A DNA stretch of 64,000 nt from Telluribacter humicola (GCF_017355935.1 NZ_JAFIQT010000001.1:1984001-2048000); one strand, 5' to 3'; shown: positions 28,637-37,732, counted from the stretch's first letter. Made by a program: numbers and translations. Notes: a model not told the origin generated them from the sequence alone.

Positions 28637-30271
28637 CTAAGCGCTGGCTTCCTCTATAAAGGTAGTGAGCTGAGTGGCGTAGCTATCTATCATCTGTTGT
28701 CTGGTCGTGTCGCTCCACCCCAGTACCTGCGCCATCAGGCCAGCTACTACCGGAAGGCAAGCCAGGGTATCTTTCCAGCTCATGATTTCCAGCCGCATAC
28801 GGCGGGCCAGTACATCACGCGGGGTAATAGCCATCTCTTCCTGCGTGGTGTAGATTACTTCTGCCTGTATGAAGGGATAATTGGGGAGTAATCTTTCACC
28901 TAGGGAAGGGGTAGCCTGTACCAGGTCCGCTACTTTCTCCGCACGATCACCGTATCTGTGGGATAGGTGCTGACAGGTTTCATCAGGTAGTCCATATATA
29001 GCTTTGAGCTTTTGCCAGCTATCCGACGTATAGCCTTCTCCACCTACTAGTACATACTCATCAGTTCGGCAGAGCCGCTCCTGACCCAAGAGCTGGTCTA
29101 CTTCATCGATGGTGTCCTTTGCCATCAGGCGGTAGGTAGTCCATTTGCCTCCCAGCAGACTCACTAGGTTAGAGGCGGGGTCGTGCTCTACTTCATGGTC
29201 TCGGGTCAGGCGTTTGGTGGCTTTGCTTGGATCAGCCGCCAGGAGTGGTCGCAACCCTCCAAATCCCGCTTTTACCTGATCCGGCCGGGGCGTAGTAGCC
29301 AGATAGGGAGTAAGAGTATTGATTAGGAAGTCGACCTCAGCTTTATTCAGGAGTGGCTCTTTATCCAGTTGATTGTACTCCGTATCCGTAGTACCTACTA
29401 GCAGCTCATCTCCGAAGGGAATGGCAAAAACCACCCGGCCGTCGCTGGTCTTGGGGATCAGCATGGCATCTTCACTCTGAAGTACCTCTTTGGGTAGTAC
29501 TATATGTACTCCCTTGCTAGGGCGGATGCGTCTGGGGAGGGCTACATTGGCCATCAGGCGAATATGGTCAGCGTAGGGACCAGTGCAGTTGACAAATATT
29601 TTAGCTTTTACTCTATACCTGGTACCCCCCATTTCATCATGTACCTGCGCGGCGGTAAGGTTGCCCTTACTATCTTTTTCAAATCCCAGCACCGAAGTAT
29701 GGTTGACTACCGTAGCTCCCGCCTCCTGGGCTGACTGAGCCAAGGCCAGGCAGTAACGGGCATCGTCCAGTTGACCGTCGTAGTAGAGTACAGCACTATG
29801 GAGTTTGTTTGGGTCCAGGGTAGGCATGCGCCTCATAACCTCCTGCTTGCTCAACCATCTACTTTTGGGTAAAGAGTCCTGCTGGGCAAACAGGTCGTAC
29901 AGCCTCAGGCCAATGCTGAAGTAAACGCCATCCAACCAGGACGAAACGGGTGTAAGCAGGGCAAGCGGACGAGCCAGGTGAGGCGCGTTTTTTAATACAA
30001 TATGACGCTCTTCGAGTCCGTGGCGTACCTGCTTGAGCTGGGCCAGGTCCAGGTTGCGAAAGGCCTGCTCAAGATAACGAACTCCGCCGTGGATCAGCTT
30101 GGTAGAACGTGATGATGTTTCGGAAGCGAAATCCTGCTTTTCGATCAGAGCTACCTTATAACCGCGTAGGGCGGCATCCAGAGCGCAACCCGTACCGCTG
30201 GCGCCACCGCCAATAATACAAATATCAAACTGGTCTTCTTGTAAGCGGTGCAGGTTTTGGGAGCGGTTCAT
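28637..30271 (-). CDS. glpD: FAD-dependent glycerol-3-phosphate dehydrogenase
   Basis: 544 residues. The N-terminal FAD Rossmann motif CIIGGGASGTGCALDAALRGYKVALIEKQDF (about 18-48) and the DAO-type segment SSRSTKLIHGGVRYLEQ (about 54-70) are diagnostic for GlpD/GlpA. ELLVGTTDTEYNQLDKEP, GGLRPLL and LVSLLGGKWTTYRLMA are further family motifs. It oxidises sn-glycerol-3-phosphate to dihydroxyacetone phosphate and passes electrons to the quinone pool at the membrane. No glpF or glpK is nearby. It is monocistronic, tail-to-tail with mutB. Confidence 0.95.
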   Translation of the reverse strand: MNRSQNLHRLQEDQFDICIIGGGASGTGCALDAALRGYKVALIEKQDFASETSSRSTKLIHGGVRYLEQAFRNLDLAQLKQVRHGLEERHIVLKNAPHLARPLALLTPVSSWLDGVYFSIGLRLYDLFAQQDSLPKSRWLSKQEVMRRMPTLDPNKLHSAVLYYDGQLDDARYCLALAQSAQEAGATVVNHTSVLGFEKDSKGNLTAAQVHDEMGGTRYRVKAKIFVNCTGPYADHIRLMANVALPRRIRPSKGVHIVLPKEVLQSEDAMLIPKTSDGRVVFAIPFGDELLVGTTDTEYNQLDKEPLLNKAEVDFLINTLTPYLATTPRPDQVKAGFGGLRPLLAADPSKATKRLTRDHEVEHDPASNLVSLLGGKWTTYRLMAKDTIDEVDQLLGQERLCRTDEYVLVGGEGYTSDSWQKLKAIYGLPDETCQHLSHRYGDRAEKVADLVQATPSLGERLLPNYPFIQAEVIYTTQEEMAITPRDVLARRMRLEIMSWKDTLACLPVVAGLMAQVLGWSDTTRQQMIDSYATQLTTFIEEASA

Positions 30272-30395
30272 TGGTAGGTAATTGCAGGTAGGTTCGGGGA
30301 TACACCCTCCACAAAACTATCATTTTTTGCGTCTTGTTAAAAACTCACCTGTAAGTACTAGCCCATTTGAGGAGGTACTATTATGATCCGCGCAT

Positions 30396-30959
30396 TTAGT
30401 CAAGTAGTGAAGTAGGTACCCGTGAGCGTATCTTGATCAGGGCGCGCTGCATCAGGTTGCGTACTGTTTGCTCCCGGATTGAAAGTAGTTCTCCCACCTC
30501 ACGTACCGACTTATTCTGGAAGAACCGGAGCTGAACCACTTCCCGCTCCCGCTTTGACAAGAGGCAGAGGGCCGAGGTCAGGAACTGGCTTTGCCGTTCG
30601 GATATTTCCCGGTTGATGATCTCCGACTCGTGGCATACTGAGAACAAGGAAAGTTCGAGCTGATCATCCACGGCCGACATAGCTCCTTTCTGCTGTAGGT
30701 GTAGTCGGCGGCGCAGTGATCGGCACAGGTAATAGGGTACGGCTACTTCTTCGGCCAGGTTCTGACGCATCTTCCACAGATCTACAAACAAGTCGTGTAT
30801 GGCATCCTGCACGACCATACTGTCAGCCCCGAGCTTTTTGCCGTACTGTAGGAGGGTATAGTTGTATTGATTGTAAATTAGTCCAAACGCTTTTCTATCG
30901 CTGTTTTTAAACTCTTTCCACAGGTACACATCATCCAGGGTATCCTTATAGTTAATCAT
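30396..30959 (-). CDS. RNA polymerase sigma-70 family (ECF-like) sigma factor
   Basis: 187 residues from the ATG at 30959. The frame extends 41 codons upstream to 31082, but that extension contains a perfect hairpin and no sigma sequence, so it is taken as leader. Region 2 has YNQYNYTLLQYGKKLGADSMVVQDAIHDLFVDLWKMRQN (the DA/IHDLF pattern) and region 4 has LSKREREVVQLRFFQNKSVREVGELLSIREQTVRNLMQRALIKIR with a clear helix-turn-helix. No anti-sigma gene or TonB receptor is adjacent, unlike many Bacteroidota sigma factors. The regulon is unknown. Confidence 0.9.
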   Translation of the reverse strand: MINYKDTLDDVYLWKEFKNSDRKAFGLIYNQYNYTLLQYGKKLGADSMVVQDAIHDLFVDLWKMRQNLAEEVAVPYYLCRSLRRRLHLQQKGAMSAVDDQLELSLFSVCHESEIINREISERQSQFLTSALCLLSKREREVVQLRFFQNKSVREVGELLSIREQTVRNLMQRALIKIRSRVPTSLLD

Positions 30960-31015
30960 ATCCGGACTTTTTAAAACTGCTTTTGCTGGTGAGGAATCTA
31001 TTTTCAAGCTATTAC

Positions 31016-31045
31016 AGAAGGCTTCCGCAGGTACAGAAGCCTTCT
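31016..31045. repeat. Perfect hairpin in the sigma factor leader
   Basis: Inverted repeat AGAAGGCTTC / GAAGCCTTCT with 10-base arms and a 10-base loop, 57 bases upstream of the sigma factor ATG. There is no T-run on either side, so it is not a standard terminator. It may be a leader RNA structure or an operator. Confidence 0.7.
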
Positions 31046-31190
31046 GGATATTACCGATTAACCAACCATTAAGTCTTTTCAACTAAAGTATATATACTAA
31101 TAAGAGTTAAAGGCACTTTTTATAATAAGCGTCAGATTAACTTTTTTTAATATTTTTTTAATGTGGTTAAAATGAGGTAGGTAAAGGCAT

Positions 31191-31226
31191 AAAAAAAACG
31201 TCCTACCTCGATCGAAGGGCAGGACG
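31191..31226 (-). terminator. Terminator of the Nudix regulator gene
   Basis: On the minus strand CGTCCT-GCC..GGT-AGGACG forms a stem followed by eight T, 44 bases after the stop codon of the Nudix-fold gene. Confidence 0.85.
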
Positions 31227-31269
31227 CTTTGCTATTAGGTCAATGCGTTAGTGACGACTCGTAATAAGT

Positions 31270-31992
31270 CTATAGGTAGAAGTTGTTCAGCTTCGTTGTG
31301 TACTTATCAGTATCCAGCTGGTAGAAGTAGGCTCCCTTTTTCGAACTGGTTTTGTCTTTCTCTTTGAGACGGACCAGCAGGCCGGTAGCCAGCATCATCC
31401 GGCGGAAGTTCCCCTTGTCCAGTTGCGTTTCGTAGATAGCATCGTACAGCTTGCGAAGCTGCGTAAATGTAAATCGTTCGGGTAGTAGTTCGAATCCGAT
31501 GGGGTGCAGGTTTGCCTTGTATTTTAGTTGTTGCTTGGCAAAGCGTACCATTTCGTTATGGTCAAAAATAAGCTCCGGAAAGCTGGACGTAGGAAACCAC
31601 CGGGCTTCAAACTCATCCGTGATCTGGTGCTCGTAGTTATGTATATTGACCAGGGCAGTATAGGTAACCGAAATTGTGCGCTCAACGGGGTCCCTGTCAC
31701 TGTGACTGAATACTTTCAGTTCTTCCAGGTATACGTTCGTCATGCCGGTGAGGCGGTACAGAATACGCTGGGCCGCCTGATCCAGATTCTCATTATCATC
31801 CAGCAGTCCTCCCATTAGAGCCCATCTGCCTTTTTCGGGATCAAGATGCCGTTTTACAAGCAATAGCTGTAACCCAACTTCTTCGTCGTACCCAAACACA
31901 ATACAGTCAATAGCCACGAGCGGACGGTGGGTGTGCTTATATTGGCTACCGCTTACAACAGTCGGGAGGGGAGCGTTGATGGTAGAGATCAT
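31270..31992 (-). CDS. Nudix-fold transcriptional regulator (NrtR-like)
   Basis: 240 residues: an N-terminal Nudix domain (about 20-160) and a C-terminal winged-helix region (about 160-240, ERFTFTQLRKLYDAIYETQLDKGNFRRMMLATGLLVR). The Nudix box is degenerate: GGLLDDNENLDQAAQRILYRLTG keeps the glycines and one Glu but lacks the REuxEE catalytic acids. Loss of catalysis plus the winged helix is the pattern of NrtR-type regulators, which bind a nucleotide-like or sugar ligand. The target genes are not obvious; a divergent membrane protein starts 121 bases away. Confidence 0.85.
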   Translation of the reverse strand: MISTINAPLPTVVSGSQYKHTHRPLVAIDCIVFGYDEEVGLQLLLVKRHLDPEKGRWALMGGLLDDNENLDQAAQRILYRLTGMTNVYLEELKVFSHSDRDPVERTISVTYTALVNIHNYEHQITDEFEARWFPTSSFPELIFDHNEMVRFAKQQLKYKANLHPIGFELLPERFTFTQLRKLYDAIYETQLDKGNFRRMMLATGLLVRLKEKDKTSSKKGAYFYQLDTDKYTTKLNNFYL

Positions 31993-32113
31993 TCTGATAA
32001 TAAATTAATTATAAAATTTTTGACATAAAAGGGAGGCGCAGTTACAATAAAAAGTATAATTGGAGTTTTTACTACCCTCTTTATCTCAAAAACATACTTC
32101 TCTTATCAGACCT

Positions 32114-32686
32114 ATGTATACCTTTTCTCTACTTTCAAAGTGGTTCTATGACAAAGCTACGGTACGTAGTATACTTTTATTTCTAACGATATTTATTGTA
32201 TTTGTTGGGTGGGTTTTTCCAGCGCTTCAGGGCCAAATGAAGGTAGAACCGGCACTGGATCCGCTGGATATACGCTTTGGGTTTACACCCGGCGAAGCCT
32301 ATGCATATCTGCTGGCTTTGGGAGAAAATGGCAGGCAGGTGTACTGGTGGACCGAGCTACTAGCCGATAGTCTGTATCCGATCGTGTACACCGCAAGCTC
32401 TGTTCTTTTAATATCGTGCTTCTTCGAGCGACTTTTCCCGGTAGGAAGTATCTGGCGAAAGCTAAACCTGCTACCCCTGATGGTAATGCTAGCCGACTAC
32501 CTGGAAAACATCGGTATACTAACAATGCTATCCGGATTTCCTGCACAAAATGAGGGTATAGCTCAACTTGCCTCAATTGCCAATCTAGTCAAGTGGGGAT
32601 TATTCCCTGCCCTTATTATGCTGATTATGATTGGTATGGGAGGCTGGCTGTACAGCAAACTCGGCCGCATCGGTACTAGACTCTGA
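32114..32686 (+). CDS. Multi-pass membrane protein, unknown function
   Basis: 190 residues from the ATG at 32114 (a TTG at 32060 would add 18 polar residues and is less likely). About four transmembrane helices are visible: around residues 20-40, 90-110, 120-145 and 160-182. A soluble loop (~40-85) contains DPLDIRFGFTPGEAYAYLLALGENGRQVYWW. I recognise no family with certainty. It is divergent from the Nudix regulator, so it is a candidate regulatory target, and it overlaps the convergent ldhA-like gene by 11 bases at the 3' end. Confidence 0.75.
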   Translation: MYTFSLLSKWFYDKATVRSILLFLTIFIVFVGWVFPALQGQMKVEPALDPLDIRFGFTPGEAYAYLLALGENGRQVYWWTELLADSLYPIVYTASSVLLISCFFERLFPVGSIWRKLNLLPLMVMLADYLENIGILTMLSGFPAQNEGIAQLASIANLVKWGLFPALIMLIMIGMGGWLYSKLGRIGTRL

Positions 32687-33668
32687 TGAGGGTATTGGCA
32701 TCTATATAATTTCCCTGTTCGTAAGCAGTCAGATTGGCTAGTGTCGTCTGGGCTATCTGGGTGAGTGCCTCGTCCGTGAAGAAGCCCTGGTGTGATGTGA
32801 TAAGTACATTGGGGAATGTAAGCAGGCGCATCAGCAGGTCGTCATCGATGATGGAGTCGGAGAGGTCGCGGAAGAAGAAGTCAGCTTCCTGCTCATACAC
32901 ATCTATAGCCAGATACCCTAGCTGCTTGCTTTTTAGCGCATGTACAACCGATTGGGTGTCTATGAGTGCTCCCCGGCTGGTATTGATGAGCATCATGCCC
33001 GGCTTTATGTGCCTAAGAGCCTCTTCATTAATGAAATGATGCGTTTCGGGTGTAAGCGGACAGTGTAGCGATATGATGTCGGATTGATTCAATAAAGATT
33101 CTTTGGATATATACTCTACACCCTCCCTGATAAGCTGCTCATTGGGATAGGGATCAAACGCCAGTATTTTACAGCCAAATCCACGCATGATCTGTATGAA
33201 TACCTGTCCGATTTTGCCGGTACCTACTACACCAACCGTCTTCTGGTTCAGATCGAAGCCTTCCAGTCTTTCCAGCGAGAAATTGCCCTCCCGCACCCGG
33301 TTGTATGCCTTATGTGTCTTGCGGTTGAGGGTCAGGATCAGGGCTACGGCATGCTCCGCTACGGCATGGGGTGAATAAGCCGGTACCCGTACTACGGCTA
33401 TACCAAAGCGTCTGGCTGCATCCAGATCTACGTTATTAAATCCGGCCGACCGTAAAGCTATGATTCTGATACCATGTTCCGAAAGTATCTCCAGTACGTT
33501 ACTGTCGAGGGTATCATTGACAAAAGCACATACAGCCTCCGAGCCGGCTACCAGAGAGGCCGAGCGGGCATCCAGTTTATTGTCAAAGTATGTAAACTGA
33601 TGAATCGTATTATAACGGTCAAAGTACGTGCGGTCGTAGTTCTTGGTACTGAAAACAGCTACTTTCAT
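32676..33668 (-). CDS. ldhA: D-lactate dehydrogenase / 2-hydroxyacid dehydrogenase
   Basis: 330 residues of the D-isomer 2-hydroxyacid dehydrogenase family. NAD-binding motif GVVGTGKIGQ (about 146-155) is present. Substrate Arg sits in ALRSAGFNNVDLDAA, a Glu near VYEQEADFFF, and the catalytic His in ITSHQGFFTDEA. The VYEQEADFFFRDLSDSIIDDDLLMRLLTFPNV segment is characteristic of fermentative LdhA rather than phosphoglycerate dehydrogenase. It reduces pyruvate to D-lactate with NADH, or the reverse. It is monocistronic, divergent from the universal stress protein gene. Confidence 0.93.
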   Translation of the reverse strand: MKVAVFSTKNYDRTYFDRYNTIHQFTYFDNKLDARSASLVAGSEAVCAFVNDTLDSNVLEILSEHGIRIIALRSAGFNNVDLDAARRFGIAVVRVPAYSPHAVAEHAVALILTLNRKTHKAYNRVREGNFSLERLEGFDLNQKTVGVVGTGKIGQVFIQIMRGFGCKILAFDPYPNEQLIREGVEYISKESLLNQSDIISLHCPLTPETHHFINEEALRHIKPGMMLINTSRGALIDTQSVVHALKSKQLGYLAIDVYEQEADFFFRDLSDSIIDDDLLMRLLTFPNVLITSHQGFFTDEALTQIAQTTLANLTAYEQGNYIDANTLIRV

Positions 33669-33732
33669 AAAAGGTGATTTATATCAATAATGGCCCTTGA
33701 TAGCGATCATAATCTAGTTTGGCTGGCATCAT

Positions 33733-33740
33733 TACGTTTG
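33733..33740 (+). promoter_or_regulatory. -7 promoter element of the universal stress protein gene
   Basis: TACGTTTG is a full TAnnTTTG match. It predicts a transcript start close to 33745, which puts the ATG at 33751 at the very 5' end and favours the ATG at 33769 as start codon. Confidence 0.5.
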
Positions 33741-33768
33741 TAATACACAGATGTCGTTAAGCCAAATT

Positions 33769-34632
33769 ATGAAAAAGATATTACTACTCACAGATTTTTC
33801 AGAAGCTTCTGCTCATGCTTTTACCTATGTGTCATCACTGTATAGCACTGACTTCTGCGAATTTACCGTTTTACACTGCTACTCACCTCCCCCGGATACA
33901 CTTTATCATATTATAAAAGAGGATGCTTTCCAAAAGGCGCAGGCACGGATAGAGGCATTCATGCAGCCCCTTCTGAATTCCTCCCGGCGTCTTACCCATA
34001 CGTATGATCTAAGGGTACTACCCGGACCGGTGGTGGCAATGGTAGAGCTGGTCTGTGAACTTGAACACTTCGATCTGGTGGTACTGGGTACCTCCAGAGC
34101 CGGCAAAAGCTCAGTAGTGGGTAGTGTAGCTACTGCTCTGATCCGTAAGTTGTCCAACCATGTACTTACGGTTCCTCTGCCCGCCCCACAGCAACAACTC
34201 CGGGAAATAGTCATCGCTACGGATTACAGTGAATCCGGTTCTATGAAGGTATATAAGCAGATTACTGAGCTGGCTCATAAGTTCAGTGCCCGTATTACCT
34301 GCCTTACCGTTATGGGGCCGGGGCAGTCGCCGGTACCATTTAAGGTAAATAGGATCGGGGAGTACAATAACTACTTCCGGGGCGAGCAAATCAGGCAGTG
34401 CTTCATTACAGAACGAAATACTGCCGCCGGAATCCTAAGTTACCTTGATAAACATCCCTCGGACCTGCTCGTGATGATATCGCACCATAAAGCTCTTCTG
34501 GATATACTGCTCGGGCGTAGCTTGACCCGCAGGCTTGTTTGTGAAGCTCAGGTACCTGTACTGGCGCTGGCCGGGAATACCCCGAGTAGTGAGTTTAAGG
34601 TGCAGCAGGCACGACATTTTTATACCAATTAA
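33769..34632 (+). CDS. Tandem universal stress protein (two UspA domains)
   Basis: 287 residues from the ATG at 33769, which gives the classic start MKKILLLTDFSEASAHAF. Two UspA-like domains: residues ~1-140, with VVLGTSRAGKSSVVGSVATALIRK (a G-x-S nucleotide-binding-like loop), and ~145-280, with EIVIATDYSESGSMKVYKQI and DLLVMISHHKALLDILLGRSLTRRLVCEAQVPVLAL. Double-domain USPs are common in Cytophagales, and expression is usually stress- or oxygen-linked. It lies upstream of the BON-LysM gene with 76 bases between. Confidence 0.92.
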   Translation: MKKILLLTDFSEASAHAFTYVSSLYSTDFCEFTVLHCYSPPPDTLYHIIKEDAFQKAQARIEAFMQPLLNSSRRLTHTYDLRVLPGPVVAMVELVCELEHFDLVVLGTSRAGKSSVVGSVATALIRKLSNHVLTVPLPAPQQQLREIVIATDYSESGSMKVYKQITELAHKFSARITCLTVMGPGQSPVPFKVNRIGEYNNYFRGEQIRQCFITERNTAAGILSYLDKHPSDLLVMISHHKALLDILLGRSLTRRLVCEAQVPVLALAGNTPSSEFKVQQARHFYTN

Positions 34633-34708
34633 GCCAGAAGCTGTTTACTGTTGTAAAAGCTAACTGGTTCATATTGTTTAATGTCCACTAAACTACCAAA
34701 CTGTTACT

Positions 34709-35179
34709 ATGGGACTATTTTCATTTCTTAAAGGAGGAGGTAAAAAAGTATTAAAAAATGAACACGTTGCCGCTCCAACGCCCGAAAAGGCCAACGAGGT
34801 AGAGCCTCTGCGGGCCAGCGAACTACTTAACTATGTAAAGCAGTTGGGCTTAAATTATAATAAGCTTACTGTAAAGACAATGGGAGATACGGTGGTCCTT
34901 GAAGGTGAAGTAGCCAAGCAGGAAGACATGGAAAAAATAGCCCTGGCTCTTGGCAATGTAGAGGGAGTAGCCACCGTAGACAACCGGATGAATATTGTCG
35001 AGCCCAAAGAGCAGTCGAAATTCCATACTGTTGAAAAAGGGGATACGCTGTCAAAGATAGCTAAGCAGTATTATGGTGATATGATGAAGTACCCGGCCAT
35101 TTTTGAAGCGAACAAGCCTATGCTTAAAGATCCGGATGAGATATATCCCGGGCAGGTACTACGGATACCAGCTCTTTAA
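34709..35179 (+). CDS. lysM: BON and LysM domain protein (Kbp/YgaU-like)
   Basis: 156 residues. After a short basic start comes a BON domain (about 38-95, LTVKTMGDTVVLEGEVAKQEDMEKIALALGNVEGVATVDNRM) and a C-terminal LysM domain (about 105-155, FHTVEKGDTLSKIAKQYYGDMMKYPAIFEANKPMLKDPDEIYPGQVLRIP). There is no signal peptide, so despite LysM it appears cytoplasmic, like E. coli Kbp (a potassium-binding protein). Neighbouring stress proteins fit an osmotic or ion stress role. A long hairpin follows. Confidence 0.92.
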   Translation: MGLFSFLKGGGKKVLKNEHVAAPTPEKANEVEPLRASELLNYVKQLGLNYNKLTVKTMGDTVVLEGEVAKQEDMEKIALALGNVEGVATVDNRMNIVEPKEQSKFHTVEKGDTLSKIAKQYYGDMMKYPAIFEANKPMLKDPDEIYPGQVLRIPAL

Positions 35180-35204
35180 TAGTATTCGAACCTGACTAAT
35201 CAAT

Positions 35205-35242
35205 GTAAACTAGCCGGAACACGTGTGTTTCCGGCTGTTTGC
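35205..35242. terminator. Hairpin after the BON-LysM gene
   Basis: GTAAAC-T-AGCCGGAA pairs with TTCCGGCT-GTTTGC (14 of 15 positions, one bulge) around a 9-base loop, 25 bases after the stop. There is no clear T-run, so termination would be weak. Confidence 0.55.
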
Positions 35243-35304
35243 ATTCTGAACATATGTGATACATACGTTATGCCGGTTTACCGGATCATGTGACATCACT
35301 TACT

Positions 35305-36626
35305 ATGCGAAAAAGAGAGCATATAAATAAATTCCTGAGCGGGGTAAGGTCTAGTATTGGACTCTATCCTGCCCTGATTAGTCTGGCTTATTTTGTTTTT
35401 GCTATTGTACTGGTTAATTCCAGGCATTCAGCCATATCAGAATGGTTAGCTGACCGCCCCTGGCTATCATTTGAAAGTCTGGATACACCTACGGCTATAC
35501 TTACTACTTTGATCGGTAGTATTATCTCCCTTATGGTGCTCAGCTTCTCCATGGTGATGGTAGTTCTAAGTCAGGCATCCAGTAGTTTTTCACCCAAGAT
35601 ACTCAGAGGGCTTGTCAGTGATAAGAGTAATCAGGTAGTGTTGGGCAACTATTTAGGATCTATCCTTTTCTGCATGGTTAGCCTGGGCAACTTCAACAAT
35701 GAAGAAGATATACCACTGCTAAGTGCTGAAGTACTTATGAGTATCATATTTGGCTTATGGTGTCTGGTGCTGTTTGTATTTTTTATTCATAATGCCTCGC
35801 TGGCCATACAGGCCAATGAAGTCATTATCAGGCATACAAGAGAACTCTCCACTATATGCAGGTATTTGTGGATGAAAATCGTAAGGAAGCGGGTCAGCAG
35901 AAAGAATGGCCGGATGAAGGAGAGGGGCAGATCATACTTTCTGTTCAGTCAGGCTATTTACAGCGATTCAACAAAAAAGAGCTGATCAAACTGGCTCAAA
36001 AGGAAAATATAAGGATACGAATCTTAGTAGAAGTGGGCGATTTTATTCCTACAGGTATCCCCATTGTGGAAATATTCGATGTCAGAAATAAGCTTTCGGA
36101 GGAGGCTGAGGAGGAACTACTAAGCTATTTGCACTACTATCACGGCGAAAATATTGATGAGAACTATACGTATGGCTTTACTCAGCTAATGGAGATTGCC
36201 ATCAAGGCCTTGAGCCCCGGTATTAATGATCCGGGTACTGCCCGGATTTGTATTCACTATTTAACGGATTTGTTTCGTCTGCGGATGCAATGGGATGATC
36301 TGGGACAGGCTTGCCATGAGAAAGGGCCGGTAGTACTCAAGTGGAAAGTTACTTCGTTTGAATCATTACTCTACAAATCCTTTGAACCCATCAAGATCTA
36401 CGGCAGCGGAGACATCATGATATTACTTAGTCTTAGCCAGGCTATCAAGACCCTGGCGTATTATGATGCCGAGCGACAAGCTCATCGTAAGGTATTACAG
36501 GCGTTTTATGACCAGTTACTGGACTTGATATCCAAGAGCCATTCCTATAAGGTAGATAAGATGTTTGTAAAGCCCCGGCTTGAGAACAGTATCGATACGT
36601 ACCTAACCTTGAAGGAACAGTACTAA
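35305..36626 (+). pseudogene. DUF2254 membrane protein gene split by a -1 frameshift
   Basis: The first part (35305 to about 35850; GTG at 35290 is an alternative start) has about four transmembrane helices and SQASSSFSPKILRGLVSDKSNQVVLGNYLGSILFCMVSL, typical of DUF2254. Its frame then runs into a basic out-of-frame tail ending at 35985. The continuation is in the -1 frame from about 35850 (ATG at 35856) to 36626 and carries the DUF2254 C-terminal motifs GYLQRFNKKELIKLAQKENIRIRILVEVGDFIPTG and MEIAIKALSPGINDPGTA. One base appears missing near 35845-35856. No slippery heptamer is present. It may be a true mutation or an assembly error. The family function is unknown. Confidence 0.85.
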
Positions 36627-36628
36627 GA

Positions 36629-37732
36629 TTATTTCATGTTCTTGCGGCGGTTGCGCTGGAAGTCTTCCAGTACAAAGCCTCCCAACCCCTGCAAATTGCT
36701 ATAATAGGCCCGGCCATTATTGACCTTAGTAAAATCCTGCACAAACTGCTTCAGATACGGGTCTGAGGCAATCATAAAGGTAGTAACGGGTATATCCAGG
36801 CGGCGGCACTGGGCAGCCAGCGTCAGCGTTTTGCTAATGATCTTGCGATCCAGTCCGAAGCTATTTTTGTAGTAGCGGATACCCTCCTTGAGGCAGGTAG
36901 GCTTTCCGTCCGTAATCATGAATATCTGCTTGTTGCGGGTCTTGCGGCGGCGCAGCAGGTCCATCGCCAGCTCCAGGCCGGCTACGGTATTGGTATGGTA
37001 AGGTCCTACTTCGAGGTAGGGGAGGTCCTTGATCTGGATCTGCCAGGCATCGTTACCAAACACAATGATATCCAGCGAGTCTTTAGGGTACTTGGTACGG
37101 ATCAGCTCCGCCAGCGCCAGGGCTACCTTTTTGGCCGGAGTGATGCGGTCTTCCCCGTAGAGGATCATGGAGTGACTAATGTCAATCATCATCACAGTAG
37201 AGGTAGTCGTCTTTTGTTCTTTCTCCACCACTTCCAGGTCATTTTCCATCAGCCTGAAATCACCAATTCCGTGGTTGACCTGGGCGTTCTTGATGGACTC
37301 AGTCATGGAGATCTGCTCCAGCGTGTCTCCAAACTGGTACGGACGGATATCACTACTCAACTCATCACCCGTACCGGAGTAGGGGGTATGGTGGTTTCCA
37401 CCCGACTTGGAGCGCTTCAGTTTACCGAATATTTCTTCCAGTGCACTCCGGCGGATGCTCTGCTCGCTCTTGGGCGTCATCACTACCTGGCCTTCTTCGT
37501 TTTCCTCAGTGATGTATCCCTTCTTCTTTAAGTCTTCAAAGAAGTCACCAATGCCGTACTGGTCGCTGGTGAGGCCATACTGACGGTCCAGTTCGCTCAG
37601 CCATGACATAGCCTGTGATACATCACCGGAAGTCATGAGCAGAAGTTGCTGAAAGATGTTCAGGAGCTGGTCAAACTTACTGTTGCCACCTTGTTCCTGG
37701 GGTATATATTGAGAAAAATGATGTCCGCGCAT
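36629..37732 (-). CDS. VWA domain protein, partner type for a MoxR/ChlI-like ATPase
   Basis: 367 residues. An N-terminal helical region (1-170) precedes a von Willebrand factor A domain (about 175-345) with an intact MIDAS metal site: MMIDISHSM (DxSxS), a Thr in NTVAGLELAM, and ITDGKPT. The linker SGTGDELSSDIRPYQFGDTLEQISMTESIKNA is characteristic of the chelatase-type VWA proteins. Family knowledge: they act with AAA+ ATPases of the ChlI/MoxR class; the likely partner is at 15253-16797, not adjacent. Client unknown. It is convergent with the DUF2254 gene, with two bases between stops. Confidence 0.88.
   Translation of the reverse strand: MRGHHFSQYIPQEQGGNSKFDQLLNIFQQLLLMTSGDVSQAMSWLSELDRQYGLTSDQYGIGDFFEDLKKKGYITEENEEGQVVMTPKSEQSIRRSALEEIFGKLKRSKSGGNHHTPYSGTGDELSSDIRPYQFGDTLEQISMTESIKNAQVNHGIGDFRLMENDLEVVEKEQKTTTSTVMMIDISHSMILYGEDRITPAKKVALALAELIRTKYPKDSLDIIVFGNDAWQIQIKDLPYLEVGPYHTNTVAGLELAMDLLRRRKTRNKQIFMITDGKPTCLKEGIRYYKNSFGLDRKIISKTLTLAAQCRRLDIPVTTFMIASDPYLKQFVQDFTKVNNGRAYYSNLQGLGGFVLEDFQRNRRKNMK

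Noticed and set aside
30960-31082. N-terminal extension of the sigma factor
   Set aside because: The extra 41 codons include a perfect hairpin and no sigma sequence; the ATG at 30959 fits the family.
35840-35860. Programmed -1 frameshift in the DUF2254 gene
   Set aside because: No X-XXY-YYZ site and no adjacent stem; mutation or assembly error is simpler.
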